From a virus, in the IMG/VR virus record IMGVR_UViG_3300050821_002207, positions 1 through 42,236 of that record: DNA of 42,236 nt, one strand, 5' to 3'. Both the position numbers and the translations under genes were made by a program. Within the stretch, counting starts at the first letter, position 1. Each line of letters opens with the position of its first letter. Below, one piece after another: positions 1 through 8,542 of the stretch. The notes beneath the pieces are model-generated. The model saw only the letters and a list, made by a program, of their open reading frames with translations, was not told where the DNA came from and made no database searches.

Positions 1-2239
1 CGGCAAGGCGAAGGCGTGGCTCAACCTGCTGGAGGAGAGCGAGAAGGCGTTCGAGCGCTGGAACGACGCGTGCGACAAGATCGAGAAGCTATACGCAAAT
101 CTGGAGCGTCTCGGCAACGTCGCGCGCGACAAAGAATTCCAGATGTTCTGGGCGAATTGCGAGGTGATCAAGCCCGCGATCTACGCCTCCGCGCCGATCC
201 CGGTGGTGGTGCCGAAATTTCGCGACCGCCGTCCGGTCTACGACGCCGCCTCCGACATGCTGGAGCGCTGCTGCAGCGTCGCGTTCGACATCGCCGACAT
301 CGACAGCCTGATGCTGCTGATCCGCGACGACCTCGCGCTGATCGGACGCGGCGTGCCCTGGTGCCGCTATGAGAGCGCGAAGGAGAACAGCAGCTATTAC
401 AACTGCGAGCGCGTCGCCATCGACTACAAGGGCCGCCACGACTTCCTGCACTCGCTCAGCCGCAACTGGACCGAGGTGACGTGGGTCGCCGCCGCGAGCT
501 ACCTCACGCGCAGCGAGGCGCACGACCGTTTCGAGGAGCACTCGGGCGACGCCTATCAGCAGGCCGAGTATCGCGTCGACCGCGACACCAAGGAGGTCGG
601 CGGCACCGACAATCGCGAGCGCGCCAAGTTCTGGGAAATCTGGCACGCGACCGAGCGGCGCGTCGTGTGGGTCGCGAAGGGCGTCGAGGTCATCCTCGAC
701 GAGGACGAGCCGCACCTCGACCTGTCGAACTTCTTCCCGTGCCCGCGTCCCGCCTACGGCACCGTGCAGCGCAACTCGCTCGTGCCGGTGCCCGACGTGA
801 TGCAGTACAAGGATCAACTCGACGAGATCAACCTGCTGACCGGCCGCATCCACGCGCTCTCGGATGCGCTCGAGGCCAAGGGCTTCTACCCGGCAGGTGG
901 CGCCGAGCTTTCGGACGCGGTGCAGGCGGCGGTGAAGACCAAGACCGCAGGCCGCATGCTGGTGCCGATCTCGAACTGGGCGGCGTTCGGCGGCAGCAAG
1001 GAAGTGATCATCTGGCTGCCCATCGACATGATCGCCGAGACGATCTCGCAGTGCGTCACGCTGCGCCAGCAGGTCATTCAGGACATCTACCAGATCATGG
1101 GGATGTCCGACATCATGCGCGGCGCGACCGACCCGATGGAGACGCTGGGCGCGCAGCAGCTGAAGACGCAGTACGGGTCGAGCCGCATCAGCGACAAGCA
1201 GGACGAGCTTGTCCGCGTCGCGCGCGACCTCGTGCAGATCGCGGCCGAGATCATCACCGACAAGTTCGACACGGTGACGATGATCGAGATGAGCCAGTCG
1301 GTGCTTCCGACGCGCGACATGCAGAAGAAGCAGATCGAGCAGATCACCAACCAGCTGAACAACCAGCAGCAGATGCTGCAGATCGCGACGCAGTCGCCGC
1401 AATTCCAGCAGGCGCAGCAGCAGAACCCGCAGCAGGTCTCCGAACTCTCGCAGCAGGCGCAACAGGCGCAACAGTCCGGTCAGGACGCGATCAAGAAGAT
1501 CATGGAGAAGCCGACCATCGATCAGGTGGTCAAGTTTTTGCGCGACAATCGCACGCGCTCGTTCGTGCTCGACATCGAGACCGACTCGACGATCCAGATC
1601 GACGAGGACGCCGAGAAGCAGCGCCGCTCCGAATTCGTCGGCGTGCTCGCGCAGCTGCTGCCGCAACTCGCCCAGATGATCCAGCTGGACCCCGCCACCG
1701 CGCCGTTCTGCGGCGAGGTGCTCAAGTTCGCGACCGCGCCGTACCGCACCGGGCGCAGCCTTGAGGCCTCAATCGACGACCTCGTCGACGTGATGACCGC
1801 GAAGGTCGGTCAGGGCCAGCCCGACGACCCGACGACCGCGCAGGGCAAGATCGCGATCCAGATCGAGCAGATGAAGGACCAGCGCGAGCGCGACAAGGAC
1901 AAGGCCGACGCCGCGCTCAAGGCGGCCGAGCTTCAGCAGAAGGACAAGCACTTCCAGATCGAGGTCACGAGCAAGCAGCAGATCGAGATGGCGAAGCTGC
2001 AGCAGCACGGTCAGGGCGAGCAGGCCAAGATGGCGCAGACCGGCATGAAGATGCAGCAGTCGCGCGAGGAGCATCAGGCCAACATGGCCGAGATCGGCGC
2101 CGACATGCAGGCCACGCGCGAGAAGGCCGAGATGTCGCAGCAGGCCGCGTTCAACAAGCAGCAGGAATTCCAGCAGCGCCAGGCCGACCGCCGCGCCGCC
2201 GAGCAATTCCGCGCCACACGACCGATGCGAGGCGTGTGA
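1..2239 (+). CDS. Portal protein, 5' end missing
   Basis: Reading frame 2 is open from base 2 to the TGA at 2237-2239, so the N-terminus lies outside the window. About 745 residues are present, close to P22-type portals. A helical start (LERLGNVARDKEFQMFWANC) leads into a body with the KPAIYASAPIPVVVPKF segment, then a long Gln/Lys/Glu-rich helical tail over roughly the last 130 residues. That tail recalls the coiled-coil barrel of P22 gp1; this assignment is by family resemblance. The protein would form the dodecameric ring at the head vertex through which TerL pumps DNA. It heads the late operon and its stop overlaps the next ATG (TGATG). Confidence 0.88.
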   Translation, partial: GKAKAWLNLLEESEKAFERWNDACDKIEKLYANLERLGNVARDKEFQMFWANCEVIKPAIYASAPIPVVVPKFRDRRPVYDAASDMLERCCSVAFDIADIDSLMLLIRDDLALIGRGVPWCRYESAKENSSYYNCERVAIDYKGRHDFLHSLSRNWTEVTWVAAASYLTRSEAHDRFEEHSGDAYQQAEYRVDRDTKEVGGTDNRERAKFWEIWHATERRVVWVAKGVEVILDEDEPHLDLSNFFPCPRPAYGTVQRNSLVPVPDVMQYKDQLDEINLLTGRIHALSDALEAKGFYPAGGAELSDAVQAAVKTKTAGRMLVPISNWAAFGGSKEVIIWLPIDMIAETISQCVTLRQQVIQDIYQIMGMSDIMRGATDPMETLGAQQLKTQYGSSRISDKQDELVRVARDLVQIAAEIITDKFDTVTMIEMSQSVLPTRDMQKKQIEQITNQLNNQQQMLQIATQSPQFQQAQQQNPQQVSELSQQAQQAQQSGQDAIKKIMEKPTIDQVVKFLRDNRTRSFVLDIETDSTIQIDEDAEKQRRSEFVGVLAQLLPQLAQMIQLDPATAPFCGEVLKFATAPYRTGRSLEASIDDLVDVMTAKVGQGQPDDPTTAQGKIAIQIEQMKDQRERDKDKADAALKAAELQQKDKHFQIEVTSKQQIEMAKLQQHGQGEQAKMAQTGMKMQQSREEHQANMAEIGADMQATREKAEMSQQAAFNKQQEFQQRQADRRAAEQFRATRPMRGV

Positions 2240-3609
2240 TGGCCGACACCGATGGCATGGGCGTGCTCGCGGCGCAGGACAACTACGATCCCGGCACCGG
2301 CATGGCGTACCCGACCGCCGAGCGTCGCGCCGACATGCCGAGCATCAACTGGGGTCACGGCTTCGACAACCTCGCGCACATGACGTGGAACGGGCTGACC
2401 TATCCCGACCGCCTGATGCAAGGCGAGGAGCCGAGCGACACCGAGAGCATGATCCCGTGGGCGACAGGCACCGCGCTCAGCACCATCGGCAGCGGCGCGC
2501 CGTTCGCGTTGCGCAACGCGGCGGGTGCAGCTGGTGGCAGGCTCCTGCAGCCGACGCCGCCGAGCGCGATCCGGCAAGCGTCGAGCGTGTTCGACTTCAA
2601 CAAGCCGGGCGACCCGCAGATGTGGCATCGCATCGCCAACCGCAAACTCGACCGGCCGCTGGACTCGATCCCGGTGGAGTTGAGCGGCGAAGCGCCGACG
2701 CCCGCGACCGTGATCGACCCCGCGACGCTGGAGGGGAAATTCCTGATGCCGCTGCCGGGCGATCCGACGCGGCGCGGCACGATCATCAACAGCATCGACG
2801 ACGTCCCGCTGAGCAAGCCGTTCCAGACGCAGGGCGGGCGCAGTTACATCGACGACCTGCAAGGCTTCGCCAACGCCGACACGGCCGCGACGACCGCAAG
2901 CAGGCGCGTGCAACGCCTACAGGACATGTTCGGCACCGACGTCGTCGGCTCGTACCTGAAGATGGGGCCGCAGTCGGCCGACTTCTCCAGCCATACGTGG
3001 TCGCCGCTCGCGCGCATGATGCCCGAGGCGCCGATGACGCGCGCCGCGCGCAGCGACCTCAACGAGGCGATCCGTGGCGAGGTCGGCAAGTTTCCCGGCG
3101 TCGGCTCCCCGAACCTCGAGCAGCACCTCGCGGCGTCGCCCGATCAGTATCGCAAGGGCTTCATCAATGCGGTCGAGAAGCAACGCGGCAAGATCGAGGG
3201 CGTGCCCGACGTCGTCGCGGTGCGCTATGCGGCGACCGACCCGGCGCTGTTGAACGCGCCGACGAATTCGTCGGGTCTCTCGATGACGACGCTCACCGGC
3301 AAGACCAGCCCGAGCACGCATCGCGACTACCCGGTGCATCTTGAGGGCGAGGGCAGCTTCGGCCTCGGTCAGATGCTGCCGCGCGAGGTGATGTTTTCCG
3401 ACCTCGCGCAGTATTTCAACAGCAGGCACCCGACCGCGCCGGATCGGTGGCTGCGGCCGATGCAGCTGGGACCGGCCGACCATCCGTACGGACAACTCGC
3501 GACGCCCAAGTGGGTCGACGCGACATCGAAGTACCAAGAGAACGCCGCCAAGATGGGCGGCGCGGCTGCGCTCGACAAATACCTGCTCGACAATTTCGGC
3601 TGGAAGTAA
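2239..3609 (+). CDS. Conserved phage protein of unknown function, 456 aa
   Basis: ATG at 2239 overlaps the portal stop as TGATG; a GTG one codon upstream (2236) is the alternative start. There is no signal peptide or clear membrane segment. The protein is soluble and Pro/Ser/Ala-rich, with a DMPSINWGHGFDNLAH segment near residues 32-48. The first part of that segment is encoded by DNA identical to part of the gene at 4585. The position between portal and scaffold, inside an overlapping late operon, suggests a minor head or packaged protein. I do not recognise a domain and assign no function. Confidence 0.8.
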   Translation: MADTDGMGVLAAQDNYDPGTGMAYPTAERRADMPSINWGHGFDNLAHMTWNGLTYPDRLMQGEEPSDTESMIPWATGTALSTIGSGAPFALRNAAGAAGGRLLQPTPPSAIRQASSVFDFNKPGDPQMWHRIANRKLDRPLDSIPVELSGEAPTPATVIDPATLEGKFLMPLPGDPTRRGTIINSIDDVPLSKPFQTQGGRSYIDDLQGFANADTAATTASRRVQRLQDMFGTDVVGSYLKMGPQSADFSSHTWSPLARMMPEAPMTRAARSDLNEAIRGEVGKFPGVGSPNLEQHLAASPDQYRKGFINAVEKQRGKIEGVPDVVAVRYAATDPALLNAPTNSSGLSMTTLTGKTSPSTHRDYPVHLEGEGSFGLGQMLPREVMFSDLAQYFNSRHPTAPDRWLRPMQLGPADHPYGQLATPKWVDATSKYQENAAKMGGAAALDKYLLDNFGWK

Positions 3610-3623
3610 CCGAGGAGACGACG

Positions 3624-4193
3624 ATGGCACAGAGCGCGACGACTGTGACGCCGGATGGCCCGACGCCACCGACGAACTTCACCGGCCAGATCGGCATGCG
3701 CCCGCCGACGACCGCAGGCCTCAACCCGATTGACGACGGCGCGGCCGGTGTGTTGACCGCCTTCGCGGCGCCGAGCGCTGGCGGTGCGCCGTACGAAGGC
3801 GCGGGCACCGAGGTGGTGGTCACGGCGACCAGCACCAACCCCAGCCCGTTCGGTCAGACGCAGACCGTGTCGGACCTCGGCAACTTCACGGCGACGCCGA
3901 ACGCCGATCACGCGTCGAGCCTCTCGCCCTCGACGCCGCCCGCGATCACCGGGCTGGTGCCCGCCTCGACCGCGTCGGGTGCTGGCACCGTCGCGCTGGA
4001 AGTCGACGGCACGCACTTCACGCCGCAGTCGGTCGTCTACGTGAACGGCGTCGCGCAGGCGACGGTGTTCGTCTCCGCGACCAAGCTGACCGTCGCGGCG
4101 GCGCCGAAGAAGGCGGCGGCTGGCACGCTGCCGGTCACCGTCGTGACGGGCGGCGCGATCACCACCGCGCCGACCAACTGGACGTTCACCTGA
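3624..4193 (+). CDS. Virion protein with C-terminal IPT/TIG (Ig-like) domain
   Basis: ATG 3624 is preceded by GAGGAG at 3612-3617, so I use it instead of upstream in-frame starts inside the previous gene. The first 100 residues are Pro/Thr/Gly-rich and probably extended. Residues about 105-189 look like one IPT/TIG beta-sandwich: ITGLVPAS, then VALEVDGTHFTPQSVVYVNG, TKLTVAAAP and LPVTVVTGG. Ig-like domains are common on phage capsids as decoration. The position just upstream of scaffold and coat, and a second Ig-like gene immediately after, support a head-decoration role, but this is inferred. The stop overlaps the next ATG as TGATG. Confidence 0.8.
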   Translation: MAQSATTVTPDGPTPPTNFTGQIGMRPPTTAGLNPIDDGAAGVLTAFAAPSAGGAPYEGAGTEVVVTATSTNPSPFGQTQTVSDLGNFTATPNADHASSLSPSTPPAITGLVPASTASGAGTVALEVDGTHFTPQSVVYVNGVAQATVFVSATKLTVAAAPKKAAAGTLPVTVVTGGAITTAPTNWTFT

Positions 4194-4588
4194 TGAGCAT
4201 CAAGAGCATCAACGAACCGGACGGCCCCGGCCGCACCACGATGCTCACGCCGTTGAGCATCAACGAGCCGCCGACCGGCGACGATCTGCCACCGGCATCG
4301 GCGGCGCCCGTGCTTGAGGCCCTCGACCCGAGCAGCTGCGCTGTCGGCGATCCCGACTTCACGCTGTTCGTTCACGGCAAGGGTCTCTACCCCGGCAGCG
4401 TGATCCACTTCGCCGGTCACGACGAGCCGACGACGTTCCACGCTGACACGCGCACGGTCTCGACCGGCGTCAAGCCTTCGCTCTGGCAATCGCCGGTCGT
4501 CGTGCAGTGCGCGGTGAAGAACGGCGACCTCATGTCGAACGCGCTCGACTTCACGTTCGGCCCCGCAACCAAGGACGCGAGACGATGA
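4193..4588 (+). CDS. Ig-like (IPT/TIG-type) small virion protein with two SINEP motifs
   Basis: 131 residues, started by an ATG overlapping the previous stop (TGATG). The N-terminus carries SINEP twice (residues 5-9 and 22-26). Residues about 40-125 have the pattern of one Ig/IPT beta-sandwich: LEALDPSSCAVGDPDFTLFV, then GLYPGSVIHFAG, a strand with VVVQCAVKNGD, and LDFTF. The protein is probably paired with the Ig-like product of 3624 as a head-associated or decoration protein. The end overlaps the next gene by ATGA. The structural role is inferred from fold and context only. Confidence 0.78.
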   Translation: MSIKSINEPDGPGRTTMLTPLSINEPPTGDDLPPASAAPVLEALDPSSCAVGDPDFTLFVHGKGLYPGSVIHFAGHDEPTTFHADTRTVSTGVKPSLWQSPVVVQCAVKNGDLMSNALDFTFGPATKDARR

Positions 4589-4971
4589 GCACCAAGCACG
4601 ACGCACCGACACCGCACGACCCCAAGACGCACGGCCTCGCCGCGAAGCCCGACGACAAGACGCTGCCGGGCGATCCGAACGAGCCGCGCCCCGGCGACAT
4701 GCCGAGCATCAACGAGCCGCCGGGATCGACGCCATTCCCGCCTCCCACGAATGAGGCGACGAATAAAGATCCCGCGGAGGCGTCACACGGCGTCACCAAC
4801 AAGCCCGATGTTTCACATGAAACGTCGAGCGAGCCGCTGCCCGACTTGGACAAGATGACGCGTGCGGAGTTGGACGATCTCGCCAAGGAGCGCGGCGTCG
4901 ACATCAGCCACGCTCACAACAAGGACGAGGTGATCGCGGCCCTGCGCAAGGACGCGCGCAGGCGCAAGTAG
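4585..4971 (+). CDS. Small protein with C-terminal HeH/SAP-like domain
   Basis: ATG 4585 overlaps the preceding stop by ATGA. The 128-aa protein has a disordered Pro/Asp-rich first 85 residues that includes a third SINEPP motif (residues 41-46). It ends in a compact helical unit, DKMTRAELDDLAKERGVDIS followed by NKDEVIAALRK (about 89-123). This matches the helix-extension-helix (HeH/LEM/SAP) pattern found in phage head-region proteins and often linked to nucleic-acid binding. The codons for residues 75-80 form a parS-like sequence, listed separately. The function in the virion is unknown. Confidence 0.78.
   Translation: MSTKHDAPTPHDPKTHGLAAKPDDKTLPGDPNEPRPGDMPSINEPPGSTPFPPPTNEATNKDPAEASHGVTNKPDVSHETSSEPLPDLDKMTRAELDDLAKERGVDISHAHNKDEVIAALRKDARRRK
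4809..4824. promoter_or_regulatory. parS-like ParB-binding sequence inside a coding region
   Basis: TGTTTCACATGAAACG matches 14 of 16 positions of the widespread bacterial parS consensus (TGTTTCACGTGAAACA). The arms GTTTCA and TGAAAC are exact, separated by CA. It is AT-rich against a very GC-rich neighbourhood and uses codons (TCA, CAT) that are uncommon around it. Whether any ParB binds here is not known from sequence. Confidence 0.4.
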
Positions 4972-4975
4972 CGCG

Positions 4976-5299
4976 ATGGTCGAACTGGTCGAGATCGAGC
5001 CGGGACGATTTCGGGTGAAAAGGTGCAGCACTGCTGCACCAGCCCGTTCATCGCTGCCGATGCCGAGCGTGATCTCGGACGAGATGCCGCCGACCGAGCA
5101 GGTCGACGGTCGGTTCTACACGAGCAAGGCCGCGTTTCGCGCTATCGGTCGCGCGCTGGGATTGACCGAAGTTGGGAATGAGAAGCCGAAGCCGAAGACG
5201 CGCGCGAGCACCGCGCCACAGGTGAAGGCGAAACGCCGCGAGGCGATGCAGCGCGCCATTGCGCGCTACCGGGCAGGAGAGCGCCCGCAGAGGAGTTGA
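4976..5299 (+). CDS. Conserved small phage protein with GRFYTSKAAFR motif
   Basis: 107 residues, starting at ATG 4976 four bases after the previous stop. The central block, SVISDEMPPTEQVDGRFYTSKAAFRAIGRALGLTEVGNEK written here in outline only (GRFYTSKAAFRAIGRALGLT, then EVGNEK), is the hallmark of a small protein often found between portal and coat genes of podoviruses. The C-terminus is basic (KAKRREAMQRAIARYRAG). No catalytic motif is visible. The stop lies within the TTGA just before the scaffold start, so the two genes are closely coupled. The function is unknown; a head-assembly role is possible from position only. Confidence 0.78.
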   Translation: MVELVEIEPGRFRVKRCSTAAPARSSLPMPSVISDEMPPTEQVDGRFYTSKAAFRAIGRALGLTEVGNEKPKPKTRASTAPQVKAKRREAMQRAIARYRAGERPQRS

Positions 5300-5301
5300 C
5301 G

Positions 5302-6600
5302 ATGTCAGACGTGAACGTTGCACCCGCACCGGCACCGGCCGCACCAGCTGCGCCCGCCGCGAACGAGGTGGTGATCAATCCGAACCAGACGACCGCACCG
5401 CAGCCGGTCGGCTCGCAGGCACCCGACAAGCCGGTCGGCGACATCAAGGGCAGCGAGCACCGGCCGCAGAGCCGCCGCGAGGCGATCCAGGCCGCGTTCG
5501 AGAAGGCGCGGAAAGAGAACCCGCCGAAGGCCGCCGAGGCGCGCAAGGGCCACAACAATCCGCCCGAGGACACGCCCGACGAGAAGATCAATCTCAAGAA
5601 GCGTCCGGCCGATCAGCCGCAGCGCGAGCGCGGCGAGCACGGTCACTTCGCGCGGCGCGAGACGCCAGCTGGGGCTGATACCGGCAGGACCGTGGGAGCC
5701 GGTCCACAGGCGCGGCAGCAGCCCGGTGCGCAGCAGCCCGGCGCGCAGCAGCAGCGCCTCGGCGCGCAGCTGCCCGAGACCGCGCGCTACCGCGAGCCGC
5801 CCAAGCGCATGACCGACCACGCGAAGGCCGAGTGGGGCGCGACGCCCGAGAGCGTGCGCGGCGACGTCTACCGCATGCAGCAGGAATTCGAGGGCGCGTA
5901 CCGGCACTACAAGCGCGACTACGAGACGATGAACACGATCCGGCCGTTCGACGAGATGGCGCGGCAGCACGGCACGACGCTGCAGCGCGCGCTCTCGAAC
6001 TACGTCACGATGGAGCAGAAGCTGCGCGCCGATCCTGTCGGCGGCCTCGACATCATCGTCAGCAATCTCAATCTGCAGACGCCTGACGGCCGCAAGATCA
6101 CGCTGGCCGACATCGCTCACCACGTTCTCAGCCGCACGCCCGAGCAGCATCGGCTGATGCAGCACCAGAACGCGCAGACGGCGCAGAGCCAGCAGATCGG
6201 GCAGCTGCACCAGATGGTGAGCACGCTTGCCAACGGTTTTCAGCAGATGCAGTATAACCAGCAGTTCTCGCACACCCGGTCAGCGCTCGATCAATTTGCC
6301 GACGCTCACCCGAGGTTCGACGAACTGGCGGAAGACATCGAACGCGAAGTGAAGCTGGGGTTCGATCTCGAAACCGCCTACAAGCGCGCCGAACTGCTTC
6401 GGCCCGCGACACGCGCGGCTCAGACCCGCAACGGTAACGGCAACGGCACAGCGGCTCAGACCCGCACAGCAGACCGCTCGATCCACGGCGCGCCCGAGGC
6501 TGGCTCCATGAACGGGGCGGCCCAGCGCGGCAAGGGCAAGCAGGTCGGACGACGTGACGCCATCGCGAACGCGATCAAACGCGTGAGCGGTTCGCTCTAA
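5302..6600 (+). CDS. Capsid scaffolding-like protein
   Basis: ATG 5302 has AGGAG at 5291-5295 with six bases of spacing; a TTG at 5296 is less likely. The 432-aa product is Ala/Pro/Gln-rich with a disordered, charged N-terminal 170 residues. A helical middle follows (MQQEFEGAYRHYKRDYETMN, LRADPVGGLDIIVSNLNLQ, and AQTAQSQQIGQLHQMVSTLA), and the tail is basic, ending RRDAIANAIKRVSGSL. Placement directly before the major coat gene and the helical, low-complexity make-up fit a scaffolding protein that directs procapsid assembly. The 3' end carries two copies of a DNA repeat that recurs after the stop. Confidence 0.82.
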   Translation: MSDVNVAPAPAPAAPAAPAANEVVINPNQTTAPQPVGSQAPDKPVGDIKGSEHRPQSRREAIQAAFEKARKENPPKAAEARKGHNNPPEDTPDEKINLKKRPADQPQRERGEHGHFARRETPAGADTGRTVGAGPQARQQPGAQQPGAQQQRLGAQLPETARYREPPKRMTDHAKAEWGATPESVRGDVYRMQQEFEGAYRHYKRDYETMNTIRPFDEMARQHGTTLQRALSNYVTMEQKLRADPVGGLDIIVSNLNLQTPDGRKITLADIAHHVLSRTPEQHRLMQHQNAQTAQSQQIGQLHQMVSTLANGFQQMQYNQQFSHTRSALDQFADAHPRFDELAEDIEREVKLGFDLETAYKRAELLRPATRAAQTRNGNGNGTAAQTRTADRSIHGAPEAGSMNGAAQRGKGKQVGRRDAIANAIKRVSGSL

Positions 6601-6647
6601 AGACCACAGCGGCTCAGACCCGCACTCCACCACGGCTCAGACCCGTA
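6416..6647 (+). repeat. Four copies of a 15-bp direct repeat across the scaffold stop
   Basis: CGGCTCAGACCCGCA occurs at 6416-6430, 6452-6466 and 6610-6624, and with one change (final CA to TA) at 6633-6647. The first two copies lie in frame in the scaffold gene (AAQTR); the last two lie after the stop and in another frame. Conservation is therefore at DNA or RNA level. The 111-base gap 6601-6711 also holds a self-complementary GCGCGC-GT-GCGCGC run (6662-6675) and the GGAG ribosome site of the coat gene. Confidence 0.75.
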
Positions 6648-6711
6648 CTCACCGCGACCCTGCGCGCGTGCGCGCTGTCGCATCTGAACCCGATTTTTGT
6701 GGAGCGGCATT

Positions 6712-7734
6712 ATGCCGAACATCAACACCAATGCTGCCTACCAGCAAATCCTCTCGATGGCGCTGGAGGATCGGTCTTCGTCGTACGAAGACCTCGTCTC
6801 GAACAACAACGCGCTGCTCGCGGTGATCCGGCGCAAGGGGCTGTGGCAGACCTACTCGGGTCCGCGCATTCGCCAGACGCTCCAGATCAGCAAGCAGAAC
6901 GCCCAGTGGTACTCGGGCTACGACCAGCTGCTCAACCCGGCCATCGATCTGTTCAACGACGCCTACTTCGATCCGAAGATGGTGGTCGTGCCGGTGATCC
7001 TGTCGATGCAGGAAATCCTGAACAACGAGGGCGAGGCGCAGCTGATGGACGTCTACGACGCCTACATCGACGCGGCCGAGCGCGCGCTCGAGGACGCGAT
7101 GGACCTCGCGATCTACTCGGACGGCACCGCGAACGGCGGCAAGCAGCTGACCGGCCTCGCGACGGCGGTGCCCATCGTCAACACCTCGGGCGTCTATGGC
7201 GGCATCGACCGTGGCACCGCCACGATCTGGCGCACGCAGACGTTCGACGCGCAGTCGGCCTCGGCGCCCATCGGCACGCAGGTCACGGCGACGACGATCC
7301 GGCCGTTCCTCAACTACATCATGACCAAGCAGTCGCGCGGGCGTCAGTACGCCGACCTGCTCATGATGTCGCCCGAGCACTACGCGGCCTACGACGCAGC
7401 CACCGTCGCGATCCAGCGCCAGACCAACGAGACGCAGCTGGGCAAGCTGGGCTTCTCGGCGGTCGAGTACATCGGCGGCGGCAAGCGCGCCGAGATCGTG
7501 CTCGACGGCGGCATCGGTTCGAACATGCCTGCGAATACGACGTTCGGTCTCGACACCGACTGCTTCCGCATTCGCCACCACCCGAACCGCAACTTCGACA
7601 AGATTTTCGAGGGCGAAGGCATGATGCCCATCGATAAGGACGCCATCGCGCAGTTCATCGGCTGGATGGGCGAACTGACGATGACCAACCCGCTGTTCAA
7701 CTGGCGCTTCTACGACTCGAACCCGGCCGCGTAG
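6712..7734 (+). CDS. Major capsid protein (HK97-fold type)
   Basis: ATG 6712 is preceded by GGAG at 6701-6704 (seven-base spacing), so it is preferred over a GTG at 6697. The product is 340 aa, a usual coat length. It contains LLAVIRRKGLWQTYSGPRIR near residue 35, a long helix (MDVYDAYIDAAERALEDAMD), then AIYSDGTANGGKQLTGLATA. Later segments resemble P-domain and A-domain elements (FLNYIMTKQSRGRQYADLLM, and KLGFSAVEYIGGGKRAEIVL). It follows the scaffold gene and precedes head-completion genes. It should be the most abundant virion protein. The subfamily cannot be named from sequence inspection alone. Confidence 0.92.
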   Translation: MPNINTNAAYQQILSMALEDRSSSYEDLVSNNNALLAVIRRKGLWQTYSGPRIRQTLQISKQNAQWYSGYDQLLNPAIDLFNDAYFDPKMVVVPVILSMQEILNNEGEAQLMDVYDAYIDAAERALEDAMDLAIYSDGTANGGKQLTGLATAVPIVNTSGVYGGIDRGTATIWRTQTFDAQSASAPIGTQVTATTIRPFLNYIMTKQSRGRQYADLLMMSPEHYAAYDAATVAIQRQTNETQLGKLGFSAVEYIGGGKRAEIVLDGGIGSNMPANTTFGLDTDCFRIRHHPNRNFDKIFEGEGMMPIDKDAIAQFIGWMGELTMTNPLFNWRFYDSNPAA

Positions 7735-7773
7735 CACGCAGCCGTGACCCGGCCGCGCGAGGTCGGGATCGGA

Positions 7774-7800
7774 CCTGCCCGTTCCCACAGAGCGGGCAGG
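7774..7800 (+). terminator. Hairpin after the coat gene, possible terminator or attenuator
   Basis: An exact 8-bp stem, CCTGCCCG (7774-7781) with CGGGCAGG (7793-7800), encloses an 11-base loop. It sits 39 bases after the coat stop. No T-run follows, so it may only slow transcription or protect the coat mRNA end from decay. Confidence 0.5.
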
Positions 7801-7822
7801 CCCACCATCAACGGAGAACATG

Positions 7823-8542
7823 ATGACCCCGCAAGTCGACCCGAGAGACCCTGATGCTTCGCTGCTCGCGCTGTTTCGCAACTCGGCGGTACTGAACCAC
7901 GCGAAGACCGCGAAGGAAGGGCGCCCGATCTACGACGACATGGAGGTCGTCGAAATTCGTTTCCCCGGCAGGCGCGACTGGCAGCCGTTCCCGGCGTCGG
8001 CGTTCTCGCACTGGGCGCTCGACCCGCAGACCGGAGGGCAGACGCCGATCAGCTATGCCGAGCGCTTCTCGCGTCAGTACCGGCAATTCAAGGAGCACTC
8101 CTCGCAGACGAAGGCGGGCACGCCGCTCGACCATGTGCCGTTCCTCACCGAGGCACGCCGCGCCGAGCTTCGCGCGCTCAACATCTACACGGTCGAGGCG
8201 CTCGCTTCTGTCGACGGTCAGGAACTGAAGAACCTCGGGACCGGTGGCCGCGACATGAAGAACGCCGCGATGGAATTCATCGCGACCGCGCGCGCGAACG
8301 CACCGAACACGCAGCTGGCGGCCGAGGTCGAAGCGCTGCGTGCGCGCAATCAGGTGCTCGAGGACGACATCGCGGCGGCGAAGAAGGCCGCACAGAACGG
8401 CGCGGCTGAATTCGAGGACATGACCGAGGACCAGCTTCGCGAATTCATCAAGACGCAAACCGGGCACGCGCCGCAGGGCAACCTGAACCGCAAGATGCTG
8501 ATGCGGATGGCGGCGGACGCGAGGCCCCACAAGGCGGCGTGA
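7823..8542 (+). CDS. Head-completion-region protein with HhH-like and HeH-like segments
   Basis: Two adjacent ATGs (7820, 7823) follow GGAG at 7813-7816; the second has the better spacing (six bases). The product is 239 aa. Residues about 108-150 (ARRAELRALNIYTVEALASV, then KNLGTGGRDMKNAA) look like a helix-hairpin-helix unit. Residues 162-192 are coiled coil (LAAEVEALRARNQVLEDDIA). Residues 198-235 (MTEDQLREFIKTQTGHAPQG onward) resemble a HeH/SAP unit like that of the gene at 4585. A gene of this type follows the coat gene in several alphaproteobacterial podoviruses. The exact role is not known. It is coupled to the next gene by TGATG. Confidence 0.75.
   Translation: MTPQVDPRDPDASLLALFRNSAVLNHAKTAKEGRPIYDDMEVVEIRFPGRRDWQPFPASAFSHWALDPQTGGQTPISYAERFSRQYRQFKEHSSQTKAGTPLDHVPFLTEARRAELRALNIYTVEALASVDGQELKNLGTGGRDMKNAAMEFIATARANAPNTQLAAEVEALRARNQVLEDDIAAAKKAAQNGAAEFEDMTEDQLREFIKTQTGHAPQGNLNRKMLMRMAADARPHKAA

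Noticed and set aside
89-1666. 525-codon open frame on the minus strand opposite the portal gene
   Set aside because: Leu/Arg/Val/His-rich product typical of the reverse frame of a GC-rich gene; no domain, and the portal frame is clearly coding.
6573-6711. A -1 frameshift extending the scaffold protein past its stop, since the repeats are in that frame
   Set aside because: No slippery heptamer was found near the stop, and the extended frame simply continues as a shadow of the coat gene.
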